From positions 1 to 40,046 of the forward strand of contig NZ_WVUH01000013.1 of the NCBI RefSeq assembly GCF_017614955.1: a DNA stretch of 40,046 bases. Reading direction: 5' to 3'. The notes beneath the pieces were generated by a model. The model was not told where the DNA came from, did not search any database, and saw only the letters and a program-made list of their open reading frames with translations. This DNA is from Micromonospora echinofusca. GTDB taxonomy: Bacteria; Actinomycetota; Actinomycetes; Mycobacteriales; Micromonosporaceae. Of this stretch, positions 1 to 6,791 are shown in pieces; the first letter of the stretch is position 1; every line of letters starts with the position of its first letter. A program made the position numbers and the translations under genes.

Positions 1-48
1 CCCGAGAGGTCTGGGCAACGGTACCCGCCACGCCGGACGGCGCGGGGG

Positions 49-54
49 TAGGTT
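49..54 (+). promoter_or_regulatory. -10 element of a probable leaderless promoter
   Basis: The hexamer TAGGTT fits the actinobacterial -10 pattern TAnnnT and ends 7 nt before the ATG at 62, so transcription would begin at or next to the start codon. No Shine-Dalgarno sequence lies in that gap. The same geometry recurs elsewhere in this window. No convincing -35 is visible. Confidence 0.5.
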
Positions 55-61
55 CTCGGCC

Positions 62-454
62 ATGTCGATACTCACCGAAGAAGATGTCGCCCTGTTGTCC
101 GAATCGCACCTCGCGCACGTCGGCACGGTCGAGCCGGACGGCACCCCGCACGTCACCCCCGTCTGGGTGGACACCGACGGCGAGCACATCCTGTTCAACA
201 TCGTCAAAGGCTGGGTGAAGTACCGCAACATCGCGCGCAACCCGGCGGTGGCGATCTCGGTCTCCGACCGGGCCAACGACTTCCGCACCCTGTGGGTCAA
301 GGGCACGGCGGAACTCGTCGAGGAAGGCGCCGACGAGCACATCGACAAGATGGCCCGTAAGTACCTCGGCCGGGACCGCTACCCCCGGCGGAAGTCCGGT
401 GAGCAGCGGATCATCGTGAAGGTGACGGTCACCCAGAAGCTCGGGCTGCCCTGA
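62..454 (+). CDS. PPOX-class F420-dependent oxidoreductase-like protein
   Basis: A 130-residue protein with the split-barrel flavin-binding fold of the pyridoxamine 5'-phosphate oxidase superfamily. The segment HVGTVEPDGTPHVTPVWVD near residues 18-36 is the typical first pair of strands, and the WVKGTAEL strand near residue 80 follows. Small actinobacterial members of this size commonly bind F420 rather than FMN (established for the family); the substrate cannot be read from sequence. The start at 62 is supported by a TAGGTT -10 element 7 nt upstream with no Shine-Dalgarno site. It converges on ku, with a 16-bp GC palindrome between them. Cofactor choice is inference. Confidence 0.85.
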   Translation: MSILTEEDVALLSESHLAHVGTVEPDGTPHVTPVWVDTDGEHILFNIVKGWVKYRNIARNPAVAISVSDRANDFRTLWVKGTAELVEEGADEHIDKMARKYLGRDRYPRRKSGEQRIIVKVTVTQKLGLP

Positions 455-470
455 CCGGCGGGCCCGCCGG
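455..470. terminator. GC palindrome between convergent genes
   Basis: CCGGCGGGCCCGCCGG is a perfect 16-nt palindrome immediately after the stop codon of the upstream oxidoreductase and before the 3' end of ku. It may act as a bidirectional terminator; no U tract follows on either strand, as is common in high-GC actinomycetes. Confidence 0.4.
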
Positions 471-508
471 CTGCGCAGGTGTGGCGTCGACCGGATCGGG
501 GGTACCGG

Positions 509-1594
509 TCAGGCGGTCTTGCGGGTCGTCTTCCGGGCGCCGGCAGCCTTCTTGGCCGGCGCCTTCGCCGTCCCGGTGGCCTTCTTCCCGCCGTTCCCGT
601 CCCCGGCTGCCTTCTTCGCGGCGGTCCTGGCGGCCGGCGCCTTCTCCGCCTCGGTGGCCTTCTTCCCGGCCGTCTTCTTCGCGGCCTTCTTCGCCGGTGC
701 CTTCGCCGCCTTCCGTTCCTCGGTCTTCTGCTTCCCGGCCTGCTTCATCCCGGCCGCCTTCTGCGCCGAGCGGGCCGCCGAGATCGGGGTCGGTTCCCGA
801 CCGCCGGTCGGCTCGCCCCGGGCCGTCCGGGCCCGCTCCACCGACGCCTTCAACGCCGCCATCAGGTCCACCGCGGCGGCCGGCGCGCGTTCCTCCTCCT
901 CGGGTGCGACGATCTCCCGCCCCTCCACCTTGGCGTCGATGACCTCCTGCAACGCGGCCCGGTAGTCGTCGGTGAAGGCGTCCGGTTGGAAGTCCCCGGT
1001 CATCGAGTCGATCAACGAGCTGGCCATCGCCAGCTCCGGCGGGCGGACCGTGATGTCCTCGCCGAGGAAACCGAAGTCGGGCTGCCGGATCTCGTCCGGC
1101 CAGAGCATCGTGTTGAGCAGCAGCACCCCCTCCCGTACCCGCAGGGTGGCGAGCTGCTCGCGCTGGCGCAGTGCGACCTTGACGATCGCCACCCGCTCCG
1201 AGTCGAGCAGCGCGTCCCGCAGCAGCACGTACGGCTTGGTCGCCGCGCCCTCCGGCTCCAGGAAGTACGCCTTGTTGTAGAGGATCGGGTCGACCTGCTC
1301 GGCCGGTACGAACTCCAGCACGTCGATCGCGTGGGAACTGGTCAACGGCAGGTCGGCGAAGTCCTCGTCGGTCAGGATCACCATCTCGCCGCCGCCGATG
1401 TCGTACCCCTTGGCGATGTCGTCGTAGGTGACCTCCTCGCCGCAGACCGAGCAGGTGCGCTTGTAGCGGATCCGGCCGCCGTCGGCCCGGTGCACCTGGT
1501 GGAAGCGGATGTCCTTCTCCTCGGTCGCGGAGTACAGCTTCACCCCGATCGAGACCAGGCCGAACGAGACGGCACCCTTCCAGATGGCCCGCAT
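509..1594 (-). CDS. ku: Non-homologous end joining protein Ku
   Basis: A 361-residue bacterial Ku homodimer subunit that binds double-strand DNA ends and recruits LigD. The N-terminus MRAIWKGAVSFGLVSIGVK is the signature start of the family. The Ku core occupies roughly residues 1-255 and includes a CSVC pair with a downstream acidic stretch. Residues about 275-361 form a basic Lys/Ala/Pro tail with repeated AKKAA and PAKKA units, like the DNA-binding tails described for actinobacterial Ku. The ATG at 1594 has the SD-like sequence GGGAAGGGAG upstream. It is divergent from the LigD-type ligase and polymerase genes, so the end-joining genes lie side by side. The intergenic space holds repeat family A. 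Confidence 0.95.
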   Translation of the reverse strand: MRAIWKGAVSFGLVSIGVKLYSATEEKDIRFHQVHRADGGRIRYKRTCSVCGEEVTYDDIAKGYDIGGGEMVILTDEDFADLPLTSSHAIDVLEFVPAEQVDPILYNKAYFLEPEGAATKPYVLLRDALLDSERVAIVKVALRQREQLATLRVREGVLLLNTMLWPDEIRQPDFGFLGEDITVRPPELAMASSLIDSMTGDFQPDAFTDDYRAALQEVIDAKVEGREIVAPEEEERAPAAAVDLMAALKASVERARTARGEPTGGREPTPISAARSAQKAAGMKQAGKQKTEERKAAKAPAKKAAKKTAGKKATEAEKAPAARTAAKKAAGDGNGGKKATGTAKAPAKKAAGARKTTRKTA

Positions 1595-1680
1595 CTGCGC
1601 TCCCTTCCCCCGGTATTGACCAGGATCGCATCCGAACGAACCGGGCGCGACGGGTTCGCCGCCGATCTACAGTCGGTAAG

Positions 1681-1839
1681 AGCGAGCGGCAACAGGGCGG
1701 TGGCGGCGAGGCGGGGCCTGGCCGAGGGTGGCAAGGCGGAGGAGGAGGTCATGCCGGTGTTGCATGGCCGACGACGACAACGCCGCCAGCCGACGTGCCA
1801 GGGCGTGTCGCAGCCCCGCCAGTCCTGTTGTCGGTCGCT
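1681..1839. repeat. Palindromic repeat family A, copy 1 (long form)
   Basis: An imperfect palindrome with terminal arms AGCGAGCGGCAACAGG (1681-1696) and CCTGTTGTCGGTCGCT (1824-1839). Both halves match, in inverted order, the element at 38165-38238: the last 34 nt here match the reverse complement of that copy's left half at about 32 positions. This copy carries about 85 nt of extra GC-rich interior. Its right end lies 4 nt before the GTG of the ligase gene, so any ribosome-binding sequence for that gene must lie inside the repeat. Confidence 0.8.
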
Positions 1840-1843
1840 TTAA

Positions 1844-2785
1844 GTGCCCGGCGCACCGCTTCGGCCGATGCTCGCGATCACCGGGGAGCTGCCCGCAGGC
1901 CCCGGCTGGGCGTACGAGTTCAAATGGGACGGGGTACGCGCCCTCGCCGACATCTCCGGCGGCCGGCAGCACCTGTACGCCCGGTCGGGCGTGGAGATCA
2001 CCGCCGCGTACCCGGAGTTGGGCACCCTGCACCAGCAGGTGGACGACGCGCTCCTCGACGGCGAGGTGGTGCTCTTCGGGACGACCGGGCAACCGTCGTT
2101 CACCGCGCTGGCCGAGCGGATGCACGTCCGGGACCGGCACCGGGCGGCCCGGCTCGCGGCAGCCGCCCCGGTCACGTACCTGATCTTCGACCTGCTCCGG
2201 TTGCGCGGCACCGACCTGACCGGCTGGCCGTACCACCGGCGCCGGGCGGCCCTGGCCGACCTCGGCCTCGGTGCGGCCCGCTGGGCGGTACCCCCGGACT
2301 TCCCCGACGGACCGGCCACCTACACCGCCGCCGGGGAACACGGCCTGGAGGGGGTGCTGGCCAAACGGGTCGACTCGGTCTACCGGGCCGGCGTGCGGTC
2401 CCCGGACTGGGTCAAGGTCAAACTGGAGGTGACCGGGGACTTCGTGGTCGGCGGCTGGCGTCCCGGCGCCCGGCGGATCGGTGGCCTGCTGGTCGGGGTG
2501 CCCGGACCGGACGGCCGACTGACCTACCGGGGCCGGGTCGGCGGCGGGATCGGCGCGGCCGTCGAACGGGAACTCCTCGCCGAGTTGGAGCCGCTGCGTA
2601 CCTCCGACCCGCCGTTCCGGGGCGACGTGCCCCGGGAGGATGCCCGGGGCGCCATCTGGGTAAGACCCACCATCGTGGTCGAGGTGAAGTACGGGCAGCG
2701 CACCCCGGACGGGCGGCTGCGTTTCCCCCGGCTGCTGCGGCTACGCCCGGACAAACCCCCGGAGGAGGTCGACGATGCCGGCTGA
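1844..2785 (+). CDS. ligD (ligase part): LigD-type ATP-dependent DNA ligase (stand-alone ligase domain)
   Basis: A 313-residue ATP-dependent DNA ligase of the LigD/LigC group that seals ends held by Ku. The adenylation motif EFKWDG places the nucleotidyl lysine at residue 27. The region LDGEVV near residue 70 and EGVLAKR near residue 165 are ligase motifs III and IV, and VKVKL near 187 is motif V. An OB-fold domain follows (about 195-300; GGWRPG, GRVGGGIG). The usual polymerase and nuclease domains of a full LigD are absent; the polymerase is the next gene, overlapping by 11 bp. The GTG at 1844 matches the family N-terminus (MPGAPLRPMLA), but no SD outside repeat A is possible. Confidence 0.9.
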   Translation: MPGAPLRPMLAITGELPAGPGWAYEFKWDGVRALADISGGRQHLYARSGVEITAAYPELGTLHQQVDDALLDGEVVLFGTTGQPSFTALAERMHVRDRHRAARLAAAAPVTYLIFDLLRLRGTDLTGWPYHRRRAALADLGLGAARWAVPPDFPDGPATYTAAGEHGLEGVLAKRVDSVYRAGVRSPDWVKVKLEVTGDFVVGGWRPGARRIGGLLVGVPGPDGRLTYRGRVGGGIGAAVERELLAELEPLRTSDPPFRGDVPREDARGAIWVRPTIVVEVKYGQRTPDGRLRFPRLLRLRPDKPPEEVDDAG

Positions 2786-3695
2786 CACCCGGAAGACCCG
2801 CGTCGAGGTGGAGGGGCGGGAACTCGTCCTGTCCAACCTGGACAAGGTGCTCTTCCCCGAGGTCGGGTTCACCAAGGGTGAGGTGATCGACTACTACACC
2901 CGGATCGCCCCGGTGCTCCTGCCGCACCTCACCGACCGGCCGGTGACCCGGATCCGCTTCCCGAACGGGGTCGGCGACAAGTCGTTCTTCGAGAAGAACA
3001 AGCCGGCGTCGACGCCCGACTGGGTACGCGTCGAGACCCTGCCCGCCCCCGGCTCCTCGAAGGGCCGGGAGACCATCGACTACGTGGTCGCCGACGACCT
3101 GCCCACCCTGGTCTGGCTGGCCAACCTGGCCGCCCTGGAACTGCACACCCCGCAGTGGCGGATCGGCGCGCACCCGGACATGATGGTCGTCGACCTGGAC
3201 CCGGGGGCGCCGGCCACGCTCCGGCAGTGCTGCCAGGTCGCGCTGCTCATGCGGGACCGGCTGGCCGCCGACGGGATCGACGCCTACCCGAAGACGTCCG
3301 GGAAGAAGGGCATGCAGCTCTGCTGTCCGATCGCCGGTACCCAGGACGCCGACGAGGTGTCGGCGTACGCCCACCGGATCGCCGCCGAACTGGAGCGGGA
3401 ACACCCGAAGCTCGTCGTGTCGAAGATGGCGAAGAACCTCCGCCCCGGCAAGGTCTTCATCGACTGGAGCCAGAACAACGCGGCGAAGACCACGGTGGCG
3501 CCGTACTCCCTGCGGGCCCAGTCGATGCCGTCGGTCTCCACCCCGCTGACCTGGGACGAGGTCGAGGCCGGCGCGGCCGGCAAGCGGCCGGCGACGAAGC
3601 CGTACACCGCCGGGGAGGTGCTCGACCGGGTCGATAAGTACGGCGACCTGCTCGCCCCCCTCCGCACGCCCGGCCCGGAACTGCCGATCGGGTGA
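2775..3695 (+). CDS. ligD (polymerase part): LigD-type DNA polymerase/primase (stand-alone polymerase domain)
   Basis: A 306-residue archaeo-eukaryotic-primase-like polymerase that fills in and can add nucleotides at broken ends during end joining. Catalytic aspartates D140 and D142 lie in MMVVDLDPG, the third carboxylate is probably D230 in FIDWSQN, and TSGKKGMQL (174-182) is the nucleotide-binding loop. The N-terminal segment with NLDKVLFPE and FFEKN is typical of the family. The ATG at 2775 overlaps the ligase 3' end by 11 bp, so the two are probably translationally coupled and replace a single LigD polypeptide. There is no phosphoesterase domain in either protein or between Ku and the toxin gene. 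Confidence 0.92.
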   Translation: MPADTRKTRVEVEGRELVLSNLDKVLFPEVGFTKGEVIDYYTRIAPVLLPHLTDRPVTRIRFPNGVGDKSFFEKNKPASTPDWVRVETLPAPGSSKGRETIDYVVADDLPTLVWLANLAALELHTPQWRIGAHPDMMVVDLDPGAPATLRQCCQVALLMRDRLAADGIDAYPKTSGKKGMQLCCPIAGTQDADEVSAYAHRIAAELEREHPKLVVSKMAKNLRPGKVFIDWSQNNAAKTTVAPYSLRAQSMPSVSTPLTWDEVEAGAAGKRPATKPYTAGEVLDRVDKYGDLLAPLRTPGPELPIG

Positions 3696-3726
3696 TGTTG
3701 TCCGGCCACCGGGCGTCCGACATCCT

Positions 3727-3746
3727 GATAGCAGGCGTGTTATCTT
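3727..3746 (+). promoter_or_regulatory. Operator-promoter of the toxin-antitoxin operon
   Basis: An inverted repeat, GATAGCA (3727-3733), spacer GGCG, TGTTATC (3738-3744), with 6 of 7 pairs matched. It overlaps the -10 hexamer TATCTT (3741-3746), which ends 6 nt before the GTG at 3753. A dyad over the -10 is what an autoregulating XRE antitoxin would bind, and the spacing suggests a leaderless transcript. The regulatory role is inference. Confidence 0.55.
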
Positions 3747-3752
3747 GGCTGG

Positions 3753-4088
3753 GTGAACTGGGTCGTCCTCGTCCACCCGGAAGCCGACCTTGAGCTTGGC
3801 AAGATCGGCCCACGCGAGCGTGTGGCGATCCTCAACGCGCTCAAGAAACTTCAGGAGATTGGACCGACCCTCGGCTATCCCCACACGTCGGACATCAGAG
3901 GTGCCAACGCCCTGCGTGAGCTTCGCCCCCGCGCGGGCCGCTCCCCGTGGCGCGCCTTCTACCGTCAGATTGGTTCCGCTCTGGTGGTCGGCGCCATCGG
4001 CCCGGAGGCAGAGGTGGATCCCAGGGGATTCAGACGGGCGACCAGTAACGCGGAACAGCGCTTGGACGAGGTGGAGGAGGAAGCATGA
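3753..4088 (+). CDS. HigB/RelE-family toxin (phage Gp49-like)
   Basis: A 111-residue protein of the RelE/ParE superfamily, Gp49/HigB-like branch. The core includes HPEADLELGKI, the helix ERVAILNALKKLQEIGP, the strand ANALRELRP and the strand pair SPWRAFYRQIGSALVVGAI, which match the order of this fold; arginines of RELRPRAGRSPWR are the likely RNA-contacting residues. Family members cleave mRNA on the ribosome (established for HigB and RelE). The GTG start at 3753 lies 6 nt after a TATCTT -10 element. The stop overlaps the ATG of the antitoxin (ATGA), the toxin-first order of higBA systems. A long acidic tail (DEVEEEA) follows the fold. Confidence 0.85.
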   Translation: MNWVVLVHPEADLELGKIGPRERVAILNALKKLQEIGPTLGYPHTSDIRGANALRELRPRAGRSPWRAFYRQIGSALVVGAIGPEAEVDPRGFRRATSNAEQRLDEVEEEA

Positions 4089-4525
4089 AGCTTTCCGACA
4101 TGAAGACCCTGGACCAGGTTGTTGCGGAGAATCGCCAAGACCCGCAGTTCCAGGTCGAGTGGGACCGGACTGCCTTCGCCCGGGCTGTCGCAGTCAGAGT
4201 CGTCGCCCACCGCACCCGGACTGGTCTGACCCAGCGGGATCTGGCCAAGGCCACCGGACTTACCCAGCCAGCCATTGCCCGGCTTGAGCGTGGCGATCAC
4301 GAACCGTCGTTGGGGACGCTGGCCAAGCTGACGAAGGCCACAGGGCTCTCCTTCGACCTGAAGGTCGCGGACGGCGGCGTGGATCTGTCGATCCGGAGCG
4401 TCCAGCATCTGCGTAAGCGGGCCAGAGTCGTACGGGTGCCAAGGGGTGGTCGGTGGGTCTTCCGGGACACCGGCAAAGCGGCGCAGGCTCAGGAGGCGGC
4501 GCCCACCCGACGGATTGCCTCCTGA
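4085..4525 (+). CDS. XRE-family antitoxin (HigA-like)
   Basis: A 146-residue DNA-binding antitoxin, the partner of the preceding toxin. An N-terminal arm (about 1-35) is followed by a helix-turn-helix domain at about 36-95, with TGLTQRDLAKATGLTQPAIARLE as the two DNA-reading helices and LGTLAKLTKATG as the closing helices. A basic C-terminal extension (LRKRARVVRVPRGGR) runs to the end and is longer than in minimal HigA proteins. It starts inside the toxin stop codon, so expression is coupled. The operator candidate is at 3727-3744. The next gene converges on it. Confidence 0.87.
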   Translation: MKLSDMKTLDQVVAENRQDPQFQVEWDRTAFARAVAVRVVAHRTRTGLTQRDLAKATGLTQPAIARLERGDHEPSLGTLAKLTKATGLSFDLKVADGGVDLSIRSVQHLRKRARVVRVPRGGRWVFRDTGKAAQAQEAAPTRRIAS

Positions 4526-4561
4526 CCTGTCCGCTCACTTTTTGGGTGGATCCCCGATTTC

Positions 4562-5746
4562 TCAGCCGGCGGGCCAGGTGGTGAACGAGATCCGGGCGTT
4601 CAGGTTGGCCGGTACGCCGAGATAGCGGTAGCAGTTGACCCGGATCTGGGTGTCGGCACCGAGGCTGGACCAGCCGACCAGGACGCAGTGCCCCCGGGGA
4701 TCGCTGTCGAACATGCCCCGGTGCGCGTTGACGAAGGCGGTGCCGAAGGGGGTCGCCGTACCCGTGAACGTCATCATGTACTGCCCGACGTTGGTGCCGA
4801 AGACCGTGCCGGAGGTGCCGCCGTACCCGGGGAGGGTCGAGTTGTAGCTGTCCCCGGAGATCCGGCCGTCGCGGACCGTGTCCCGGTAGAGCGTGCCGCT
4901 GGCGAACCGGGGGCCGGTGGACCTGCCGAGCAGGTCGACCCGGGAGCCGTACGTGACGGTGAACCGCGAGTCGACCGGGTTGCCGGCCGCGTTGACGCAC
5001 CACACCTCCCGGCTGTCCGGCCAGCCGGTCTGACAGTGCACCGCCCCGGTGGCGTACGCGGTCACGTGCGTCATCGGGAAGATCGGCGCCCCGTACTCGC
5101 TGTCCGGATTGCGGTTCATGTGGAACCGGTAGTGTCCGGTGCCGATCCGCTCGTAGGAGATCGGCCCGCCGGTGGAGTCGTACCGGTAGCCGTGGGTGAT
5201 GGTCCGTAGCCCGGTCGGCACCGCCTGGTCGGTCCAGAAGTACGCCAACCGTCCCTGACCGATCTGCCGGACGTTCGTGTAGGTCGCGACGAACCGGCTG
5301 TCCACCGCCGCGCCGGTCGCCGCGAAGCAGCGGACCAGGATCTCCTGGTCCACCCCGCTCAGGCTGCGACCCCAGGCGACGACCGTGCAGTGGACCGGCC
5401 CGCCGCCGTACGCCACCACGTGCGCGACGCCACCGCTGGTGGCCGCGCCCTCCAGGACGACCGTGTACGCCCCGACGCCGGTCCGGCGGATGGTCACCGG
5501 GTTGCCGGTGGAGTTGGCGGTGTAGCCGCCGGTGATCTGGTACTCGGCGGTCGTGGGCGAGTGCGCCCAGACGGTGGCGGTCACCTCGGTCGCCAGGGTG
5601 CCGACCGGTCCGGCCGAGGCCGGTGCCGGCCCGGTCGCCAGTGACCCGGCCAGTACCCCGACCGACAGGGCGGTCAGCCCTGCGGTCAGTTCCGGGCCCC
5701 ACCGCCGCAACCGCGATGCTCCGCTCCGCACACCCGACCACATCAT
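4562..5746 (-). CDS. Secreted protein with three repeats
   Basis: A 394-residue protein I cannot assign to a named family. Residues 1-45 form a Sec signal peptide with a basic start, hydrophobic core and ASA cleavage site. The mature part contains three divergent repeats of about 90-100 residues (about 70-157, 185-268, 300-392). Each begins with an NST-G or DSTGG-like turn, passes a G-x-Y strand, then has a cysteine pair (C120/C140, C238/C250, C354/C372) where the first cysteine follows His, and ends with VDSRF-T-TY or its degenerate form ARISFTT. The pairs probably form one disulphide per repeat. It resembles all-beta extracellular domains, but no catalytic motif is seen. Upstream sequence shows the SD-like GAGGTCACG. 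Confidence 0.8.
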   Translation of the reverse strand: MMWSGVRSGASRLRRWGPELTAGLTALSVGVLAGSLATGPAPASAGPVGTLATEVTATVWAHSPTTAEYQITGGYTANSTGNPVTIRRTGVGAYTVVLEGAATSGGVAHVVAYGGGPVHCTVVAWGRSLSGVDQEILVRCFAATGAAVDSRFVATYTNVRQIGQGRLAYFWTDQAVPTGLRTITHGYRYDSTGGPISYERIGTGHYRFHMNRNPDSEYGAPIFPMTHVTAYATGAVHCQTGWPDSREVWCVNAAGNPVDSRFTVTYGSRVDLLGRSTGPRFASGTLYRDTVRDGRISGDSYNSTLPGYGGTSGTVFGTNVGQYMMTFTGTATPFGTAFVNAHRGMFDSDPRGHCVLVGWSSLGADTQIRVNCYRYLGVPANLNARISFTTWPAG

Positions 5747-5814
5747 CGTGACCTCCTGACCGTGGCATTCACGGCAGTGAGTGTGTCAGTCGTCCGCCAG
5801 CGCGTCGGCCGACG

Positions 5815-6108
5815 TCAGCGGAACCGGAGGGTGTTCCGTTGGTGGCGGACGATCCGCCGGGTGCACGGCACCAGGTGGTCGGTGGGCAGCGCACACCGTC
5901 CGCCGCCGGGCAGCAGCCGGTCGCAGTACACCCGGTGGCGTACGCCCTGACTGTCCTCCTCGGAGACGGTGACCTCGCCGGTGTCCACGGCCCGGGTGAG
6001 GCTGGCCAGGGCACGGGCGGCGGTCCGCGCGAGCATCCGGGCCCGGGCCAGGTCGGGCACGGTGACCGGCAGGTGGATCACCCATCGGGTACCCGGGGAC
6101 AGGCTCAT
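5815..6108 (-). CDS. Small CCHC-motif protein, unknown function
   Basis: A 97-residue protein that I do not recognise. Its ATG at 6108 overlaps the stop codon of the upstream DivIVA-like gene (ATGA), so the two are an operon. The N-terminal half holds a helical stretch, DLARARMLARTAARALASL. The C-terminal half has C62-x9-C72-x5-H78-x3-C82 followed by a basic tail, a spacing compatible with a single small zinc site. A longer frame extends upstream but the overlap argues for the 6108 start. Function is unknown; the context is a GntR-controlled divergent module. Confidence 0.65.
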   Translation of the reverse strand: MSLSPGTRWVIHLPVTVPDLARARMLARTAARALASLTRAVDTGEVTVSEEDSQGVRHRVYCDRLLPGGGRCALPTDHLVPCTRRIVRHQRNTLRFR

Positions 6109-6440
6109 CGGCCGGCCAGTTCGTACGCGCTGGGGGCCTGGGCGGACTGCCACGCGCGGAGGGCGTCCTTGATGCGGGTGTTCTCCTCGCGGACGGCGGC
6201 CAGTGCGGTCTGCGCGACGGCGAGTTCGCCGGCGACCCGGTGCAAGAACGCGGTGACCTCGGTCGGGTCGAGCCCCTGGCGGCGGTGGTTGAAGCAGCGT
6301 TCGCGGACCTGCCAGGGCCGCAGCGGCGGGTACCCGGTGCGCCCGTCCACGACCGCGTCGGCGGTTGTCTCCGGTGGACGGTACCGGCGGTGGCCGGGCC
6401 GGTGGCGGGTGGACAGCAGTCGGCGCAGGAATCTACGCAC
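6105..6440 (-). CDS. DivIVA-domain-like small protein
   Basis: A 111-residue protein. Residues 1-25 are strongly basic. Residues about 39-97 resemble a DivIVA-type N-terminal segment, with PLRPWQVRERCF, the turn GLDPTEVTAFLHRVA, and a short coiled-coil stretch ending NTRIKDALRAW. Full DivIVA proteins bind curved membrane and polymerise at poles; this one lacks the long coiled coil, so that role does not follow. The GTG start at 6440 has GGAAGG 10 nt upstream. Its leader contains a hairpin whose distal arm can also pair with the sequence between the SD and the start. It is divergent from the short GntR regulator gene. Confidence 0.7.
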   Translation of the reverse strand: MRRFLRRLLSTRHRPGHRRYRPPETTADAVVDGRTGYPPLRPWQVRERCFNHRRQGLDPTEVTAFLHRVAGELAVAQTALAAVREENTRIKDALRAWQSAQAPSAYELAGR

Positions 6441-6538
6441 GGCAGGGTCACCTTCCGTTTGGGCGATCTTGGTCTTGGTGGTGTTACCTGGATGGAAGGG
6501 GGTGCCCCTGCCAGTTCGGGTCCGGCAGGGTCACCCCC
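6441..6538 (-). promoter_or_regulatory. Leader hairpin with alternative pairing to the translation start region
   Basis: On the minus-strand RNA, arm 1 (6538-6524) and arm 2 (6512-6498) form a hairpin of 15 positions with a single mismatch and an 11-nt loop. A third segment, GGTGACCCTGCC (6452-6441), lies between the GGAAGG SD and the GTG and is nearly identical to arm 1; it can pair with arm 2 over 11 of 12 positions. The two pairings are mutually exclusive. No U tract follows the hairpin. It could be an attenuator-like switch, or the three copies could be a protein-binding repeat. Confidence 0.45.
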
Positions 6539-6651
6539 GCCCTGTCGCCGCAGCCTTCACCGGCGGGTACGGCGGCAGGGCCGTCCGGCGCGACGCGGGC
6601 CGTCCACGAAGGCGCCAACCGACCGCTTCCGCCACCTCGTCGCTGACGGTG

Positions 6652-6688
6652 ACGCTACCGACACTGAACCACCTATGTCAACGTTGTC
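6652..6688 (-). promoter_or_regulatory. Candidate promoter for the DivIVA-like gene with overlapping dyad
   Basis: Read on the minus strand, TTGACA (6681-6676) and TAGCGT (6657-6652) are separated by 18 nt, a good vegetative promoter. The -35 overlaps the palindrome CAACGTTG (6679-6686), extended by a matching G-C pair at 6677/6688, a plausible GntR operator. The leader to the GTG at 6440 would be about 200 nt and contains the hairpin described at 6441-6538. The rest of 6441-6791 shows no gene. Confidence 0.4.
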
Positions 6689-6791
6689 TGCTACCCATAA
6701 TTCTTAGCTTTGTCTTCGTGGGCACATGCTTTGCCTATCTCGGACCGTCGATCGATACTGGGAGGGCCAACCGACTGCAAGGGGCCGTGAC

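Noticed and set aside
1595..1843. Small gene between ku and the ligase gene
   Set aside because: Open frames there coincide with palindrome family A and lack a start signal or recognisable product.
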